From assembly GCA_019114585.1 (NCBI GenBank), contig DXFE01000039.1, forward strand, positions 1-16,246: DNA of 16,246 bases, in the 5' to 3' direction. The position numbers were made by a program, and so were the translations under genes. The DNA is from Gemmiger_A avium. Lineage in GTDB: Bacteria; Bacillota; Clostridia; Oscillospirales; Ruminococcaceae. This document shows, one piece after another, positions 1 to 6,343 of the stretch (position 1 is its first letter; the number at the start of each line of letters is the position of its first letter). The notes below the pieces were generated by a model that did no database searches, was not told where the DNA came from, and worked only from the letters and a program-made list of their open reading frames with translations.

Positions 1-50
1 GGTTGGCATCTATGGAATCATCATCGAATTTTCGAGCTGAAAAAGCCCGG

Positions 51-97
51 AAACGGTTGATGCCACTGGCTTTTCGCCAGTGGCATCTATACCGTTT
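51..97. repeat. Long inverted repeat (hairpin) beyond the tRNA-Lys 3' end
   Basis: The core is a perfect 12-bp stem (59-70 with 76-87, arms GATGCCACTGGC and GCCAGTGGCATC) around a 5-base TTTTC loop. An outer 7-bp arm pairs AAACGGT (51-57) with ACCGTTT (91-97), separated from the core by one base on one side and three on the other. On the plus strand the outer arm runs into TTTTGATTTT, so it could act as a terminator for a gene beyond the left edge. On the minus strand it follows the tRNA-Lys gene but has no clean T-run, so its role as tRNA terminator is uncertain. The rest of bases 1-105 shows no gene. Confidence 0.7.
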
Positions 98-105
98 TGA
101 TTTTA

Positions 106-181
106 TGGTGAGCCACCGGGGATTCGAACCCCGGACCCATTGCTTAAAAGGCAATTGCTCTGCCGACTGAGCTAGTGGCTC
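106..181 (-). tRNA. tRNA-Lys (anticodon UUU), CCA encoded
   Basis: Read on the minus strand the sequence folds into a complete cloverleaf. The 7-bp acceptor stem pairs GAGCCAC with GTGGCTC. The D arm is GCTCAGTCGGCAGAGC. The anticodon stem ATTGC/GCAAT closes the loop CTTTTAA, which places anticodon TTT (Lys). The T arm CGGGG-TTCGAAT-CCCCG carries the invariant TTCGA. The discriminator is A and the terminal CCA is encoded in the DNA at 108-106. The gene supplies lysine tRNA reading AAA and, by wobble, AAG. A dedicated consensus promoter lies 16 bases upstream. Confidence 0.97.
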
Positions 182-196
182 TCAACTAGCTTTACA

Positions 197-225
197 AGTA
201 TAGCAGGCCTTTGCGCTCTTGTCAA
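197..225 (-). promoter_or_regulatory. tRNA-Lys promoter
   Basis: On the minus strand a perfect TTGACA -35 (225-220) is separated by 17 bases from a TATACT -10 (202-197), preceded by TGC (extended -10). Predicted transcription start is about 190, leaving a short 5' leader before the tRNA at 181. This is the closest match to the SigA consensus in the window, as expected for a stable-RNA gene. No clear terminator separates it from the MATE gene upstream. Confidence 0.85.
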
Positions 226-244
226 GAGGTTTGCGGCGGAAAAG

Positions 245-1630
245 TCAGGATTCGTCTGCCTGTACGGTGGGGCGGCTTTGATTCTCCCGGCGGCGCAGGT
301 GCTTTTCAAATACCAGGGCGAATACGGTGCCGCTTACACAGGCGGAAATCACGTCCGCCAGAGGCTCGGCGTAGAAAGCCGCCTGTGCGCCCCAGAAGAT
401 GGGCAGAATCAGGGTGAACACCACAAAGCTGCCCTTGCGGAACAGCGACAGTACCAGCGAAGTTTTGGTGCGGGCCAAAGCGGTGAGGCCGTCCACCCGG
501 GCGTACTGCACCGCCAGCGGGATGATGGCCAGGGTGAATACCCGCAGCCCCCAGGCGGACAGGTCAATCAGGGTGGGATCGGCGGTGAAGATCCGCACCA
601 CCCAGCCGGCCATCAGCTGGAATACCACGAACAGAATAGCGGTGAAGCCCAGGCACATCCGCAGCACGCAGCGGGTGGCCTGCCGCACCCGGTCACTCTG
701 GCAGGCGCCATAGTTGTAACTGATGATGGCCTGGGTGCCGCTGCTGATGCCAAGCATCGGGCCGGTAATCAGAGCCATACAGCTCTGTACGATGGTAGCA
801 CAGGCGATCAGAAGGTCGCCCTGCTCCGGGCCGCCGTACCGCTGCAGCACCGCGTTCATGGCAATCAGGATCAGGCTGTCGGTGGCCATGATCAGAAACG
901 GCGGAAAACCAATGGTCGCCACCCACAGCATAAGGCGTCCGTCCGGGCGGGAGAACCCGATGCGGATGGGCGGCTTGCGGAACAAGAACCACACGGTAAA
1001 GCAGCAGCTTAAAAACTGGGCCAGCACCGTGGCCACCGCCGCACCGGCCACCCCCATGTCCAGCACAAAGATGAACACCGGGTCCAGCACGATGTTGGCC
1101 ACCGCGCCGATCAGCACCGCCGCCATGCCCACCGTGCTGAATCCCTGGCAGGTGATGAAGTAGTTCAGACCCACTGCCATCAGGGCAAAGAAGGTGCCGG
1201 CCGTGTAGATGGTCATGTAGGTGTCCGCGTAGACAAAGGTGGCGCTGCTGGCGCCGAAACAGAGCAGCAGCGGACGGCGGCAGAGCAAAAAGCCTACCGT
1301 CAGCACCGCCGACAGCCCGGTCAGCAGCAGAAAGCAGTTGGCCAGCACCCGCCGGGCCGCTTCGTTATTGCCCTCGCCCATGCGGATGGCCATCAAAATG
1401 GAGCCGCCCAGACCTACCAGAGTGCCGAAACTGCTCAGCAGGGTCACGATGGGGCCGCATACCCCCACCCCCGCCAGGGCAAGGTCGCCGATCTCCGGAA
1501 TGTTGCCGATATACACACGGTCGATCAGGCTGTATAATACATTAACAAACTGGGCGATCATGGCGGGCACCGCCAGCCCCAGCACCAGCCGGGGGATGGG
1601 CGTGCGGCCCAGATCCTGTCTGCCTTTCAT
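245..1630 (-). CDS. MATE-family multidrug/toxin efflux transporter
   Basis: This 461-residue integral membrane protein has about 12 hydrophobic segments, the usual size and topology of MATE transporters, which export organic cations and drugs in exchange for Na+ or H+. The N-terminus matches the family: a short basic leader, then a first membrane segment rich in P, A and F (about residues 15-38, with the LAVPAMIAQFVNVLYSLIDR region), followed by the VYIGN loop. A second, similar half starts near residue 235 (FPPFLIMATDSLILIAMNAV), as expected for the internally duplicated fold. The ATG at 1630 is preceded by GAGGGAG about ten bases upstream. The gene is divergent from ogt and has its own promoter with a palindrome over the start point. 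Substrate cannot be told from sequence. It resembles the DinF/NorM-like clostridial group, but the subgroup is not assigned. Confidence 0.92.
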   Translation of the reverse strand: MKGRQDLGRTPIPRLVLGLAVPAMIAQFVNVLYSLIDRVYIGNIPEIGDLALAGVGVCGPIVTLLSSFGTLVGLGGSILMAIRMGEGNNEAARRVLANCFLLLTGLSAVLTVGFLLCRRPLLLCFGASSATFVYADTYMTIYTAGTFFALMAVGLNYFITCQGFSTVGMAAVLIGAVANIVLDPVFIFVLDMGVAGAAVATVLAQFLSCCFTVWFLFRKPPIRIGFSRPDGRLMLWVATIGFPPFLIMATDSLILIAMNAVLQRYGGPEQGDLLIACATIVQSCMALITGPMLGISSGTQAIISYNYGACQSDRVRQATRCVLRMCLGFTAILFVVFQLMAGWVVRIFTADPTLIDLSAWGLRVFTLAIIPLAVQYARVDGLTALARTKTSLVLSLFRKGSFVVFTLILPIFWGAQAAFYAEPLADVISACVSGTVFALVFEKHLRRRENQSRPTVQADES

Positions 1631-1678
1631 AAGAACGAAACTCCCTCATTCGATACCAAATCTTACGGTCGCCCGGGC

Positions 1679-1693
1679 AGCCGCATTGCGGCT
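1679..1693. promoter_or_regulatory. Candidate operator: 15-bp palindrome at the MATE promoter start point
   Basis: AGCCGCA-T-TGCGGCT is a perfect 7+7 inverted repeat around one base. It directly abuts the MATE -10 box (1694-1699) and covers the predicted start near 1687. Position and symmetry suit a dimeric repressor site. As RNA it could instead form a 6-bp hairpin with an ATT loop at the 5' end of the MATE transcript. No regulator gene lies in the window. Confidence 0.4.
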
Positions 1694-1722
1694 ATTATAG
1701 CATCCGCGCCGCACGGTTGCAA
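1694..1722 (-). promoter_or_regulatory. MATE transporter promoter (shares its -35 with ogt)
   Basis: On the minus strand TTGCAA (1722-1717), a 17-base spacer and a perfect TATAAT (1699-1694) preceded by TGC form a strong extended -10 promoter. The predicted start is near 1687, giving a leader of about 57 bases. TTGCAA is its own reverse complement, and the same six bases form the -35 of the divergent ogt promoter. Confidence 0.8.
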
Positions 1723-1746
1723 CGGGGTTTTTTCTTGTGGTATAGT
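1717..1746 (+). promoter_or_regulatory. ogt promoter
   Basis: TTGCAA (1717-1722), an 18-base spacer and TATAGT (1741-1746), with TGG just before the -10 (extended -10). The predicted start is near 1753, giving a leader of about 37 bases before the ATG at 1790. The TGTGGTATAGTG block is nearly identical to those at the rimP and rpsO promoters. Confidence 0.75.
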
Positions 1747-1789
1747 GAAAAAAACGTCCGCCGTTCCGGCGGGCGGAAGGAGGGCCGGT

Positions 1790-2263
1790 ATGATTGCTTT
1801 TTGCGAATATGAAAGCCCGCTGGGCATGTTGGTGCTGGCAGCGGATGAACGGGGGCTTTGCCGGGTGGGCCTGCATGCGCAGCCCGGCCCGGAGATGACG
1901 CAGAAGGACACCCCGGTGCTGGCGGCGGCCCGCACCCAGCTGGACGAGTATTTTGCCGGGCGGCGCACCGCGTTTGACCTGCCTCTTTCGGAGACCGGCA
2001 CCGGGTTCCAGAAACAGGTCTGGGCGGCGTTGCGGGCCATTCCCTGGGGCGAGACCCGCAGTTACGGCCAGATCGCCGCGGCGGTGGGGCGGCCGGCGGC
2101 AGCCCGGGCGGTAGGCGGGGCCTGCCACGCGAATCCTCTGCTGATCGTGACCCCCTGCCACCGGGTGGTGGGGGCAGGCGGGGCGCTTACCGGATTTGGT
2201 GCCGGGCTGCCCGCCAAGGAGTTTCTGCTGGCGCTGGAACATCCGGAACCCTCCCGCCCTTGA
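1790..2263 (+). CDS. ogt: Methylated-DNA--[protein]-cysteine S-methyltransferase (O6-alkylguanine repair)
   Basis: This 157-residue suicide repair enzyme transfers the alkyl group from O6-alkylguanine in DNA to its own cysteine. The active-site motif PCHRV is present with the acceptor at Cys123; the residue before it is Thr121-Pro122, where most homologues have Ile-Pro. Upstream are the conserved FQKQVW block (73-78), the PWGETRSYGQIA region (85-96, nucleotide-flipping helix entrance) and ARAVGGACHANP (105-116), which includes the arginine finger Arg106 and Asn115. The C-terminal AGG..GFGAGLPAKEFLL also fits. An in-frame ATG 45 bases upstream (1745) is rejected because AAGGAGG (1777-1783) sits at proper spacing from 1790 and the earlier ATG overlaps the promoter. 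Length is normal for the short Ogt type. The last six residues are probably dispensable. The gene is single, between its own promoter and that of glyS. Confidence 0.95.
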   Translation: MIAFCEYESPLGMLVLAADERGLCRVGLHAQPGPEMTQKDTPVLAAARTQLDEYFAGRRTAFDLPLSETGTGFQKQVWAALRAIPWGETRSYGQIAAAVGRPAAARAVGGACHANPLLIVTPCHRVVGAGGALTGFGAGLPAKEFLLALEHPEPSRP

Positions 2264-2288
2264 CGAAGCGGCGCGGGGCGGGTATGAT
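2260..2288 (+). promoter_or_regulatory. glyS promoter (overlaps the ogt stop codon)
   Basis: TTGACG (2260-2265), a 17-base spacer and TATGAT (2283-2288). The -35 includes the ogt TGA stop at 2261-2263. The predicted start is about 2295. The leader of about 68 bases contains a GC hairpin (GCGGGC 2301-2306 with GCCCGC 2311-2316) and is too short for a T-box, so no tRNA-sensing leader is seen for this synthetase. Confidence 0.65.
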
Positions 2289-2362
2289 AGGGTAGAACAG
2301 GCGGGCGGGGGCCCGCTGCAAACAACGGCGGCGCAGCCAGCGTCGCGGTAAGGAGTAGAAGA

Positions 2363-3778
2363 ATGAAAAACAGCGAAAAGAGTTTTGAGACCATCGTAAA
2401 CCTGTGCAAAAACCGGGGCTTTGTCTACCCGGGCAGCGAGATCTACGGCGGTCTTGCCAACAGCTGGGACTACGGCCCCCTGGGCGTGGAGTTCAAGAAC
2501 AACGTAAAGAAAGCCTGGCTGAAGAAGTTCGTGCAGGAAAGCCCCACCAATGTGGGTCTGGACGCGGCCATCATCATGAACCCCCAGACCTGGATCACCA
2601 CCGGGCATGTGGCCGGCTTCTCCGATCCTCTGCTGGACTGCCGCGCCTGCAAGGCCCGCCACCGGGCCGACAAGCTCATCGGCGACGAGTACCCCGATGT
2701 GAACGTGGACGCCATGAGCTTTGACGAGATGGACGCTTTCATCAACGAGCATACCGACCTGGTCTGCCCGGTCTGCGGCAAGCATGACTTCACCCCCATC
2801 CGCAAATTCAACCTGATGTTCAAGACCGCCATCGGCGTGACCGAGGACTCCTCCTCCACCTGTTACCTGCGTCCCGAGACCGCCCAGGGCATCTTTGTGA
2901 ACTTTGCCAACATCCAGCGCACCACCCGCCGCAAGCTGCCCTTCGGCGTCTGCCAGGTGGGTAAAGCGTTCCGCAACGAGATCACCCCGGGCAACTTCAC
3001 CTTCCGTACCCGCGAGTTCGAGCAGATGGAGTGCGAGTTCTTCTGCAAGCCCGGCACCGACCTGGAGTGGTTCGCCTACTGGAAGGACTTCTGCCGCGAC
3101 TGGCTGCTGAGCCTGGGCATCAAGGAAGAAAACCTGCGCCTGCGTGACCATGAGCCCGCCGAGCTGGCTTTCTACTCCCGCGCCACCACCGACATCGAGT
3201 ACGCCTTCCCGTTCACCGACTGGGGCGAGCTGTGGGGCATTGCCGACCGTACCAACTACGACCTGGGCCGCCATCAGGAGGCCAGCGGCAAGAGCCTGGA
3301 GTACTTCGATCAGGAGACCGGCGAGCACTACATCCCCTACGTGATCGAGCCCTCTCTGGGCGCCGACCGGGTGGCCCTGGCTTTCCTGTGCGACGCTTAC
3401 GACGAGGAGCACCTGACCGACGCCAAGGGCAAGGAAGATGTGCGGGTTGTTCTGCGTCTGCATCCCTACCTGGCCCCCTTCAAGGCCGCCGTGCTGCCCC
3501 TGAGCAAGAAACTGGGCGACAAGGCTATGGAGATCCGGGGCGAGCTGAGCCGCTACTTCATGGTGGACTACGACGAGGCCGGTTCCATCGGCAAGCGCTA
3601 CCGCCGCCAGGACGAGATCGGCACCCCGCTGTGCATCACCGTGGACTTTGATACCGTGGGCGACGGGGAAAAGGAAGGCGACAACTGCGTCACCGTCCGC
3701 GACCGCGACACCATGGAGCAGGTGCGTCTGCCCATCAGCGAGCTGCGCGCCTATATCGAGAAGAAGATCGAATTCTAA
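2363..3778 (+). CDS. glyS: Glycyl-tRNA synthetase, single-chain (alpha2) type
   Basis: This 471-residue class IIa synthetase charges tRNA-Gly with glycine. It is the archaeal/eukaryote-like homodimer form, not the alpha2beta2 GlyQ/GlyS form. Start: AAGGAG at 2350-2355 precedes the ATG. The N-terminal signature GGLANSWDYGPLG (29-41) leads into motif 1. A zinc-ribbon-like insertion has the Cys pairs C93/C96 and C135/C138. Motif 2 is the FRNE...RTREFEQME region (203-223), whose arginine binds ATP. Motif 3 is EPSLGADRVALAFL (329-342). The C-terminal anticodon-binding domain spans about 360-471. The gene is preceded by its own promoter and followed by a terminator, so it is probably mostly monocistronic. 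Arginine codons are almost all CGC/CGT, unlike the CGG-rich neighbours, consistent with high expression. Confidence 0.97.
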   Translation: MKNSEKSFETIVNLCKNRGFVYPGSEIYGGLANSWDYGPLGVEFKNNVKKAWLKKFVQESPTNVGLDAAIIMNPQTWITTGHVAGFSDPLLDCRACKARHRADKLIGDEYPDVNVDAMSFDEMDAFINEHTDLVCPVCGKHDFTPIRKFNLMFKTAIGVTEDSSSTCYLRPETAQGIFVNFANIQRTTRRKLPFGVCQVGKAFRNEITPGNFTFRTREFEQMECEFFCKPGTDLEWFAYWKDFCRDWLLSLGIKEENLRLRDHEPAELAFYSRATTDIEYAFPFTDWGELWGIADRTNYDLGRHQEASGKSLEYFDQETGEHYIPYVIEPSLGADRVALAFLCDAYDEEHLTDAKGKEDVRVVLRLHPYLAPFKAAVLPLSKKLGDKAMEIRGELSRYFMVDYDEAGSIGKRYRRQDEIGTPLCITVDFDTVGDGEKEGDNCVTVRDRDTMEQVRLPISELRAYIEKKIEF

Positions 3779-3789
3779 CAGCGAGCCCG

Positions 3790-3829
3790 GCGGCGCGTGC
3801 CCTGTATCATGGACCCGCGCCGCTTTTTT
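3790..3829 (+). terminator. Intrinsic terminator after glyS
   Basis: GCGGCGCG (3790-3797) pairs with CGCGCCGC (3816-3823) around an 18-base loop, followed at once by six T residues (3824-3829). It begins 11 bases after the glyS stop and ends just before the ribosome binding site of the next gene. The aminopeptidase therefore needs read-through or a promoter inside this short gap. A TATCAT (3805-3810) lies in the loop, but no matching -35 is seen. Confidence 0.75.
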
Positions 3830-3847
3830 ATCAAAAAGGAGAAAACT

Positions 3848-5086
3848 ATGGATCGGAACCTTTTACAGGAATACGCAGACTTCGCGGTCAAGGTGGGGGT
3901 CAATGTGCAGAAAGGCCAGACCCTGATCGTGCAGGCCCCGGTGGAAGGGGCCGACTTTGCCCGCCTGTGCGCCGCCGCCGGCTACGAGGCCGGGGCCGCC
4001 CGGGTGCTGGTGCGGTATAAGGATGAAAAACTGGCCCGTTTGGATATGGAAATGGCGGAGGAATCGGAACTCTGCGACAACAAGCCCTGGCTGCTGCGCA
4101 GCTATCTGGATTACGCCGAGGCCCCCGGCGGGGTGTGCATCCTGCATGTGGTGGCCGAGGACCCGGAACTGTACAAAGGCCTGGACGCAGGCAAGGTGAA
4201 CCGGGTGGCGCTGGCCCGTCAGGCGGCGCTGCGCCCCTGGCAGGCGTATACCCATTCCAACCGGGTGCAGTGGTGCATCGTGGCTATCCCGTCCCCGGCC
4301 TGGGCCCGCAAGGTGTTCCCGAATCTGCCTCAGGAAGAGGCTATCGAGACTCTGTGGCAGCGCATCTTCACCGCCTGCCGGGTGCAGCCCGGCCGCAGCG
4401 CGGTGGACGCCTGGCGGGAGCATGTGGACGCCACAGCTGCCCGGCGGGATAAGCTCAACGAGCTGGGGCTTGTCCGGGTGCGGATGACCACCCCCGAGGG
4501 CACCGACCTGACGGTGGGCCTGGCCGATGACGCAGTCTGGGCCGGGGCCAACAGCACCACCCCCGCCGGCGCCACCTTTATCGCCAACATCCCCACCGAG
4601 GAGGTGTTCACCGCCCCTCACCGGGATAAGGTGGACGGCGTGGTCAAGGGTACCAAGCCCTTTGTCTACAACGGCCAGCTGGTGGAGGACTTCACCGTCT
4701 GGTTTGAGAACGGCAAGGTGGTGCGCTGTGCCGCCCGCGCCGGAGAGGAGCAGCTGAAAGAGATGCTGGCCAGCGACGAGGGTGCCAGCCACATCGGCGA
4801 GCTGGCGCTGGTGCCGGCTTCCAGCCCCATCAACCAGGCGGGGGTGCTGTTCTACAACACCCTGTTTGACGAGAACGCCGCCTGCCACATCGCCTTTGGC
4901 GAGGGTTATCCCGAGAACATCCGGGGCGGCGAGAGCATGGAAAAGCCCGCCCTGGCCGCCAAGGGCCTGAACCTGTCGGACATCCACGAGGACGTGATGG
5001 TGGGCAGCGCCACCATGACCGTTACCGGCTGGACAGCCGACGGCCGGGAAGTGCCCATCTTCGAAAACGGCGAATGGGTGCTGTAA
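3848..5086 (+). CDS. M29-family (AmpS/PepS-type) metallo-aminopeptidase
   Basis: This 412-residue cytosolic exopeptidase removes N-terminal residues from peptides using a two-metal site. It matches the M29 family in length and layout: an N-terminal domain opening with VGVNVQKGQTLIVQAPVEGADFA, and a C-terminal catalytic domain. The expected metal ligands are all visible: the Glu251-Glu252 pair in TEEVFT, Glu318 in GELALVP, His347 in NAACHIAFGEGY, Tyr354, then His380 and Asp382 in SDIHEDVMVG. The ATG at 3848 follows AAAAAGGAG (3833-3841). An in-frame ATG at 3797 is rejected because it lies in the glyS terminator. It shares 13 bases with the acyltransferase gene downstream, suggesting coupled translation. 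CGG arginine codons are common, unlike in glyS. Peptide specificity is not predictable. Confidence 0.93.
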   Translation: MDRNLLQEYADFAVKVGVNVQKGQTLIVQAPVEGADFARLCAAAGYEAGAARVLVRYKDEKLARLDMEMAEESELCDNKPWLLRSYLDYAEAPGGVCILHVVAEDPELYKGLDAGKVNRVALARQAALRPWQAYTHSNRVQWCIVAIPSPAWARKVFPNLPQEEAIETLWQRIFTACRVQPGRSAVDAWREHVDATAARRDKLNELGLVRVRMTTPEGTDLTVGLADDAVWAGANSTTPAGATFIANIPTEEVFTAPHRDKVDGVVKGTKPFVYNGQLVEDFTVWFENGKVVRCAARAGEEQLKEMLASDEGASHIGELALVPASSPINQAGVLFYNTLFDENAACHIAFGEGYPENIRGGESMEKPALAAKGLNLSDIHEDVMVGSATMTVTGWTADGREVPIFENGEWVL

Positions 5087-6252
5087 GCACAATACCCGCC
5101 TGGCGCCGGGAACTGGCCCGGCCGCAGGGGGCGGACGTGTTCCGGGTGCTGGCCGTCGGGATGGTGGCCGCCTTTCACTTCTGGCAGCAGACCTGGATCG
5201 GCGGCGGAAAGCTGGACTATCTGCTGCGCACCGGCTGTGCCTGGGTGGACGGCATGATCCTGCTGTCGGCGTTCTGCCTGTACCTGCCCCACGCGCTGGA
5301 CGCGGCAGAGGGCCGGCCTTTTGCGGGTACGCCGGGCTTTTTCTGGCGGCGGGTGGTGCGGCTGGTGCCTGCCTACTGGGCGGCCACCCTGCTCTGCGGT
5401 GCGGTGGACGCTGTGCAGCGGGGGCTGGATGCCCACCTGATCAAGGACATTCTGGCCCATCTGCTGCTGGTCCCCACCCTGTTTCCGGAAAGCTATATCT
5501 GGGCCCGCACCAACGGGGCCCTGTGGACGGTAGGGGTACTGGTGCAGTTCTACCTGCTGTTCCCGCTGCTGGCCCGGGCTTTCCGGGCCCGGCCAGTGCT
5601 AACCTTTGCCGGGCTGTGCGCGGTGCAGGCAGGCTGGAGTATCTGGATCACCCGCTTTGATGACTGGCGGTATTCCTTCACCTTCAACCAGCTGCCCGCC
5701 TTTGCCGGGGTGCTGGCGCTGGGCTTTGCGGCAGCGATGGCGGTGGCCGGGCTGGGCTGCCGGGTGCAGGGGCGCTGGCGGTGGGGCTTTACCCTGCTGG
5801 CGGCGGGCGCCCTGTGGGCGGCGGCCCGGGTGCTGCGGTATATGAACGACATGGGCAACATCCAGCGGGCACAGCTGCTCTGCCGCATGCCGCTGGTGTT
5901 CTGCCTGGCGCTGGCCCTCGTGGGCCTGTGCCTGGGGGTGCGGCTGCCCGGCGGGCGGGTCTGGGCTTTTCTCAGCGGGATCAGCTACCAGTTCTATCTG
6001 TGGCACCAGTGGCTGGCGGTGCAGCTGAAATACCACCTGCGCCTGCCGCCCTGGCAGGGGGACACCCCGCCCAATCAGCTGGGGGATACCGTCTGGATGT
6101 GGCGCTACTTTGCGCTGATCCTGGCGGTCTCGCTGGGGGTGGCGGCGCTGCTTACCTATACGGTGGAGCGTCCGGCGGCCGCCGCACTGCGGTGGCTCTG
6201 GCCTCCGGCGCGCCCGCAAAGCGGGCAAATCCCGCAAAAGGCTTGCAAATAG
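5074..6252 (+). CDS. Acyltransferase-3 (OafA/YrhL-type) integral membrane protein
   Basis: This 392-residue protein has about ten hydrophobic segments and matches the acyltransferase-3 family, which moves acyl groups (often acetyl) onto cell-surface sugars or other envelope molecules. Family marks: a His in the first membrane segment (His35 in AAFHFWQQ); FFWRRVVRLVPAYW (89-102), the counterpart of the RR.lRi.P.y motif; NGALWTVGVLVQFYLLFPLL, the counterpart of LWsl.vE.qFYl.fPl, but lacking the usual Glu; and SYQFYLWHQWL near the end. No SGNH esterase domain is attached. The ATG at 5074 lies inside the end of the aminopeptidase gene without a good ribosome binding site, so translation is probably coupled. 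Its last codons contain the -35 of the rimP promoter. No glycan genes are adjacent, so the substrate is unknown. Confidence 0.85.
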   Translation: MGAVSTIPAWRRELARPQGADVFRVLAVGMVAAFHFWQQTWIGGGKLDYLLRTGCAWVDGMILLSAFCLYLPHALDAAEGRPFAGTPGFFWRRVVRLVPAYWAATLLCGAVDAVQRGLDAHLIKDILAHLLLVPTLFPESYIWARTNGALWTVGVLVQFYLLFPLLARAFRARPVLTFAGLCAVQAGWSIWITRFDDWRYSFTFNQLPAFAGVLALGFAAAMAVAGLGCRVQGRWRWGFTLLAAGALWAAARVLRYMNDMGNIQRAQLLCRMPLVFCLALALVGLCLGVRLPGGRVWAFLSGISYQFYLWHQWLAVQLKYHLRLPPWQGDTPPNQLGDTVWMWRYFALILAVSLGVAALLTYTVERPAAAALRWLWPPARPQSGQIPQKACK

Positions 6253-6271
6253 CAAGGCTTTGTGGTATAGT
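6243..6271 (+). promoter_or_regulatory. Promoter of the rimP-nusA-infB operon
   Basis: TTGCAA (6243-6248), a 17-base spacer and TATAGT (6266-6271), with TGTGG directly before the -10 (extended -10). The -35 lies in the last codons of the acyltransferase gene. Predicted start is about 6278. It is almost identical to the ogt promoter and close to the rpsO promoter. Confidence 0.82.
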
Positions 6272-6295
6272 GCTACTGTACGATGATCAGCATGG

Positions 6296-6331
6296 AAAGT
6301 GGGCCGCAAGGTCCGCTTTTCTTGTTTGTTT
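6296..6331 (+). terminator. Terminator-like hairpin in the rimP leader (candidate attenuator)
   Basis: AAAGTGGGCC (6296-6305) pairs with GGTCCGCTTT (6310-6319) around a GCAA tetraloop. Two of the ten pairs are G-U. The stem is followed by an interrupted T-tract (TTTTCTTGTTTGTTT, 6317-6331, overlapping the stem's last T residues). It lies between the rimP promoter start (about 6278) and the rimP ribosome binding site (6332-6337), so transcripts of the operon must read through it. It would also stop read-through from the acyltransferase gene. The weak stem and broken T-tract are of the kind that depend on NusA, whose gene is second in the operon. Confidence 0.7.
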
Positions 6332-6343
6332 AGGAGGTTTTTC

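Noticed and set aside
213..231. CTCTTG/CAAGAG inverted repeat upstream of tRNA-Lys as a terminator for the MATE gene
   Set aside because: The repeat is short, is not followed by T residues on the minus strand and overlaps the perfect TTGACA -35 of the tRNA promoter, which explains the sequence better.
278..1012. Plus-strand open frames (244 and 153 codons) inside the MATE gene
   Set aside because: They are shadows of the minus-strand transporter, whose translation shows membrane segments and family motifs. The plus-strand products show neither.
2301..2316. GC hairpin after ogt as an ogt terminator
   Set aside because: No T-tract follows the stem (it is followed by TGCAAACAAC), and it lies downstream of the glyS promoter, so it is more likely just part of the glyS leader.
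1646..3463. A 605-codon open frame on the minus strand opposite ogt and glyS, and similar long minus-strand frames opposite the aminopeptidase gene, nusA, infB, truB/nrnA and pnp
   Set aside because: The sense-strand genes are clear members of known families. The antisense products are G, A, L, V, H, Q and D-rich low-complexity strings with no recognisable domain, as expected when GC-rich codons are read backwards. None has a convincing ribosome binding site.
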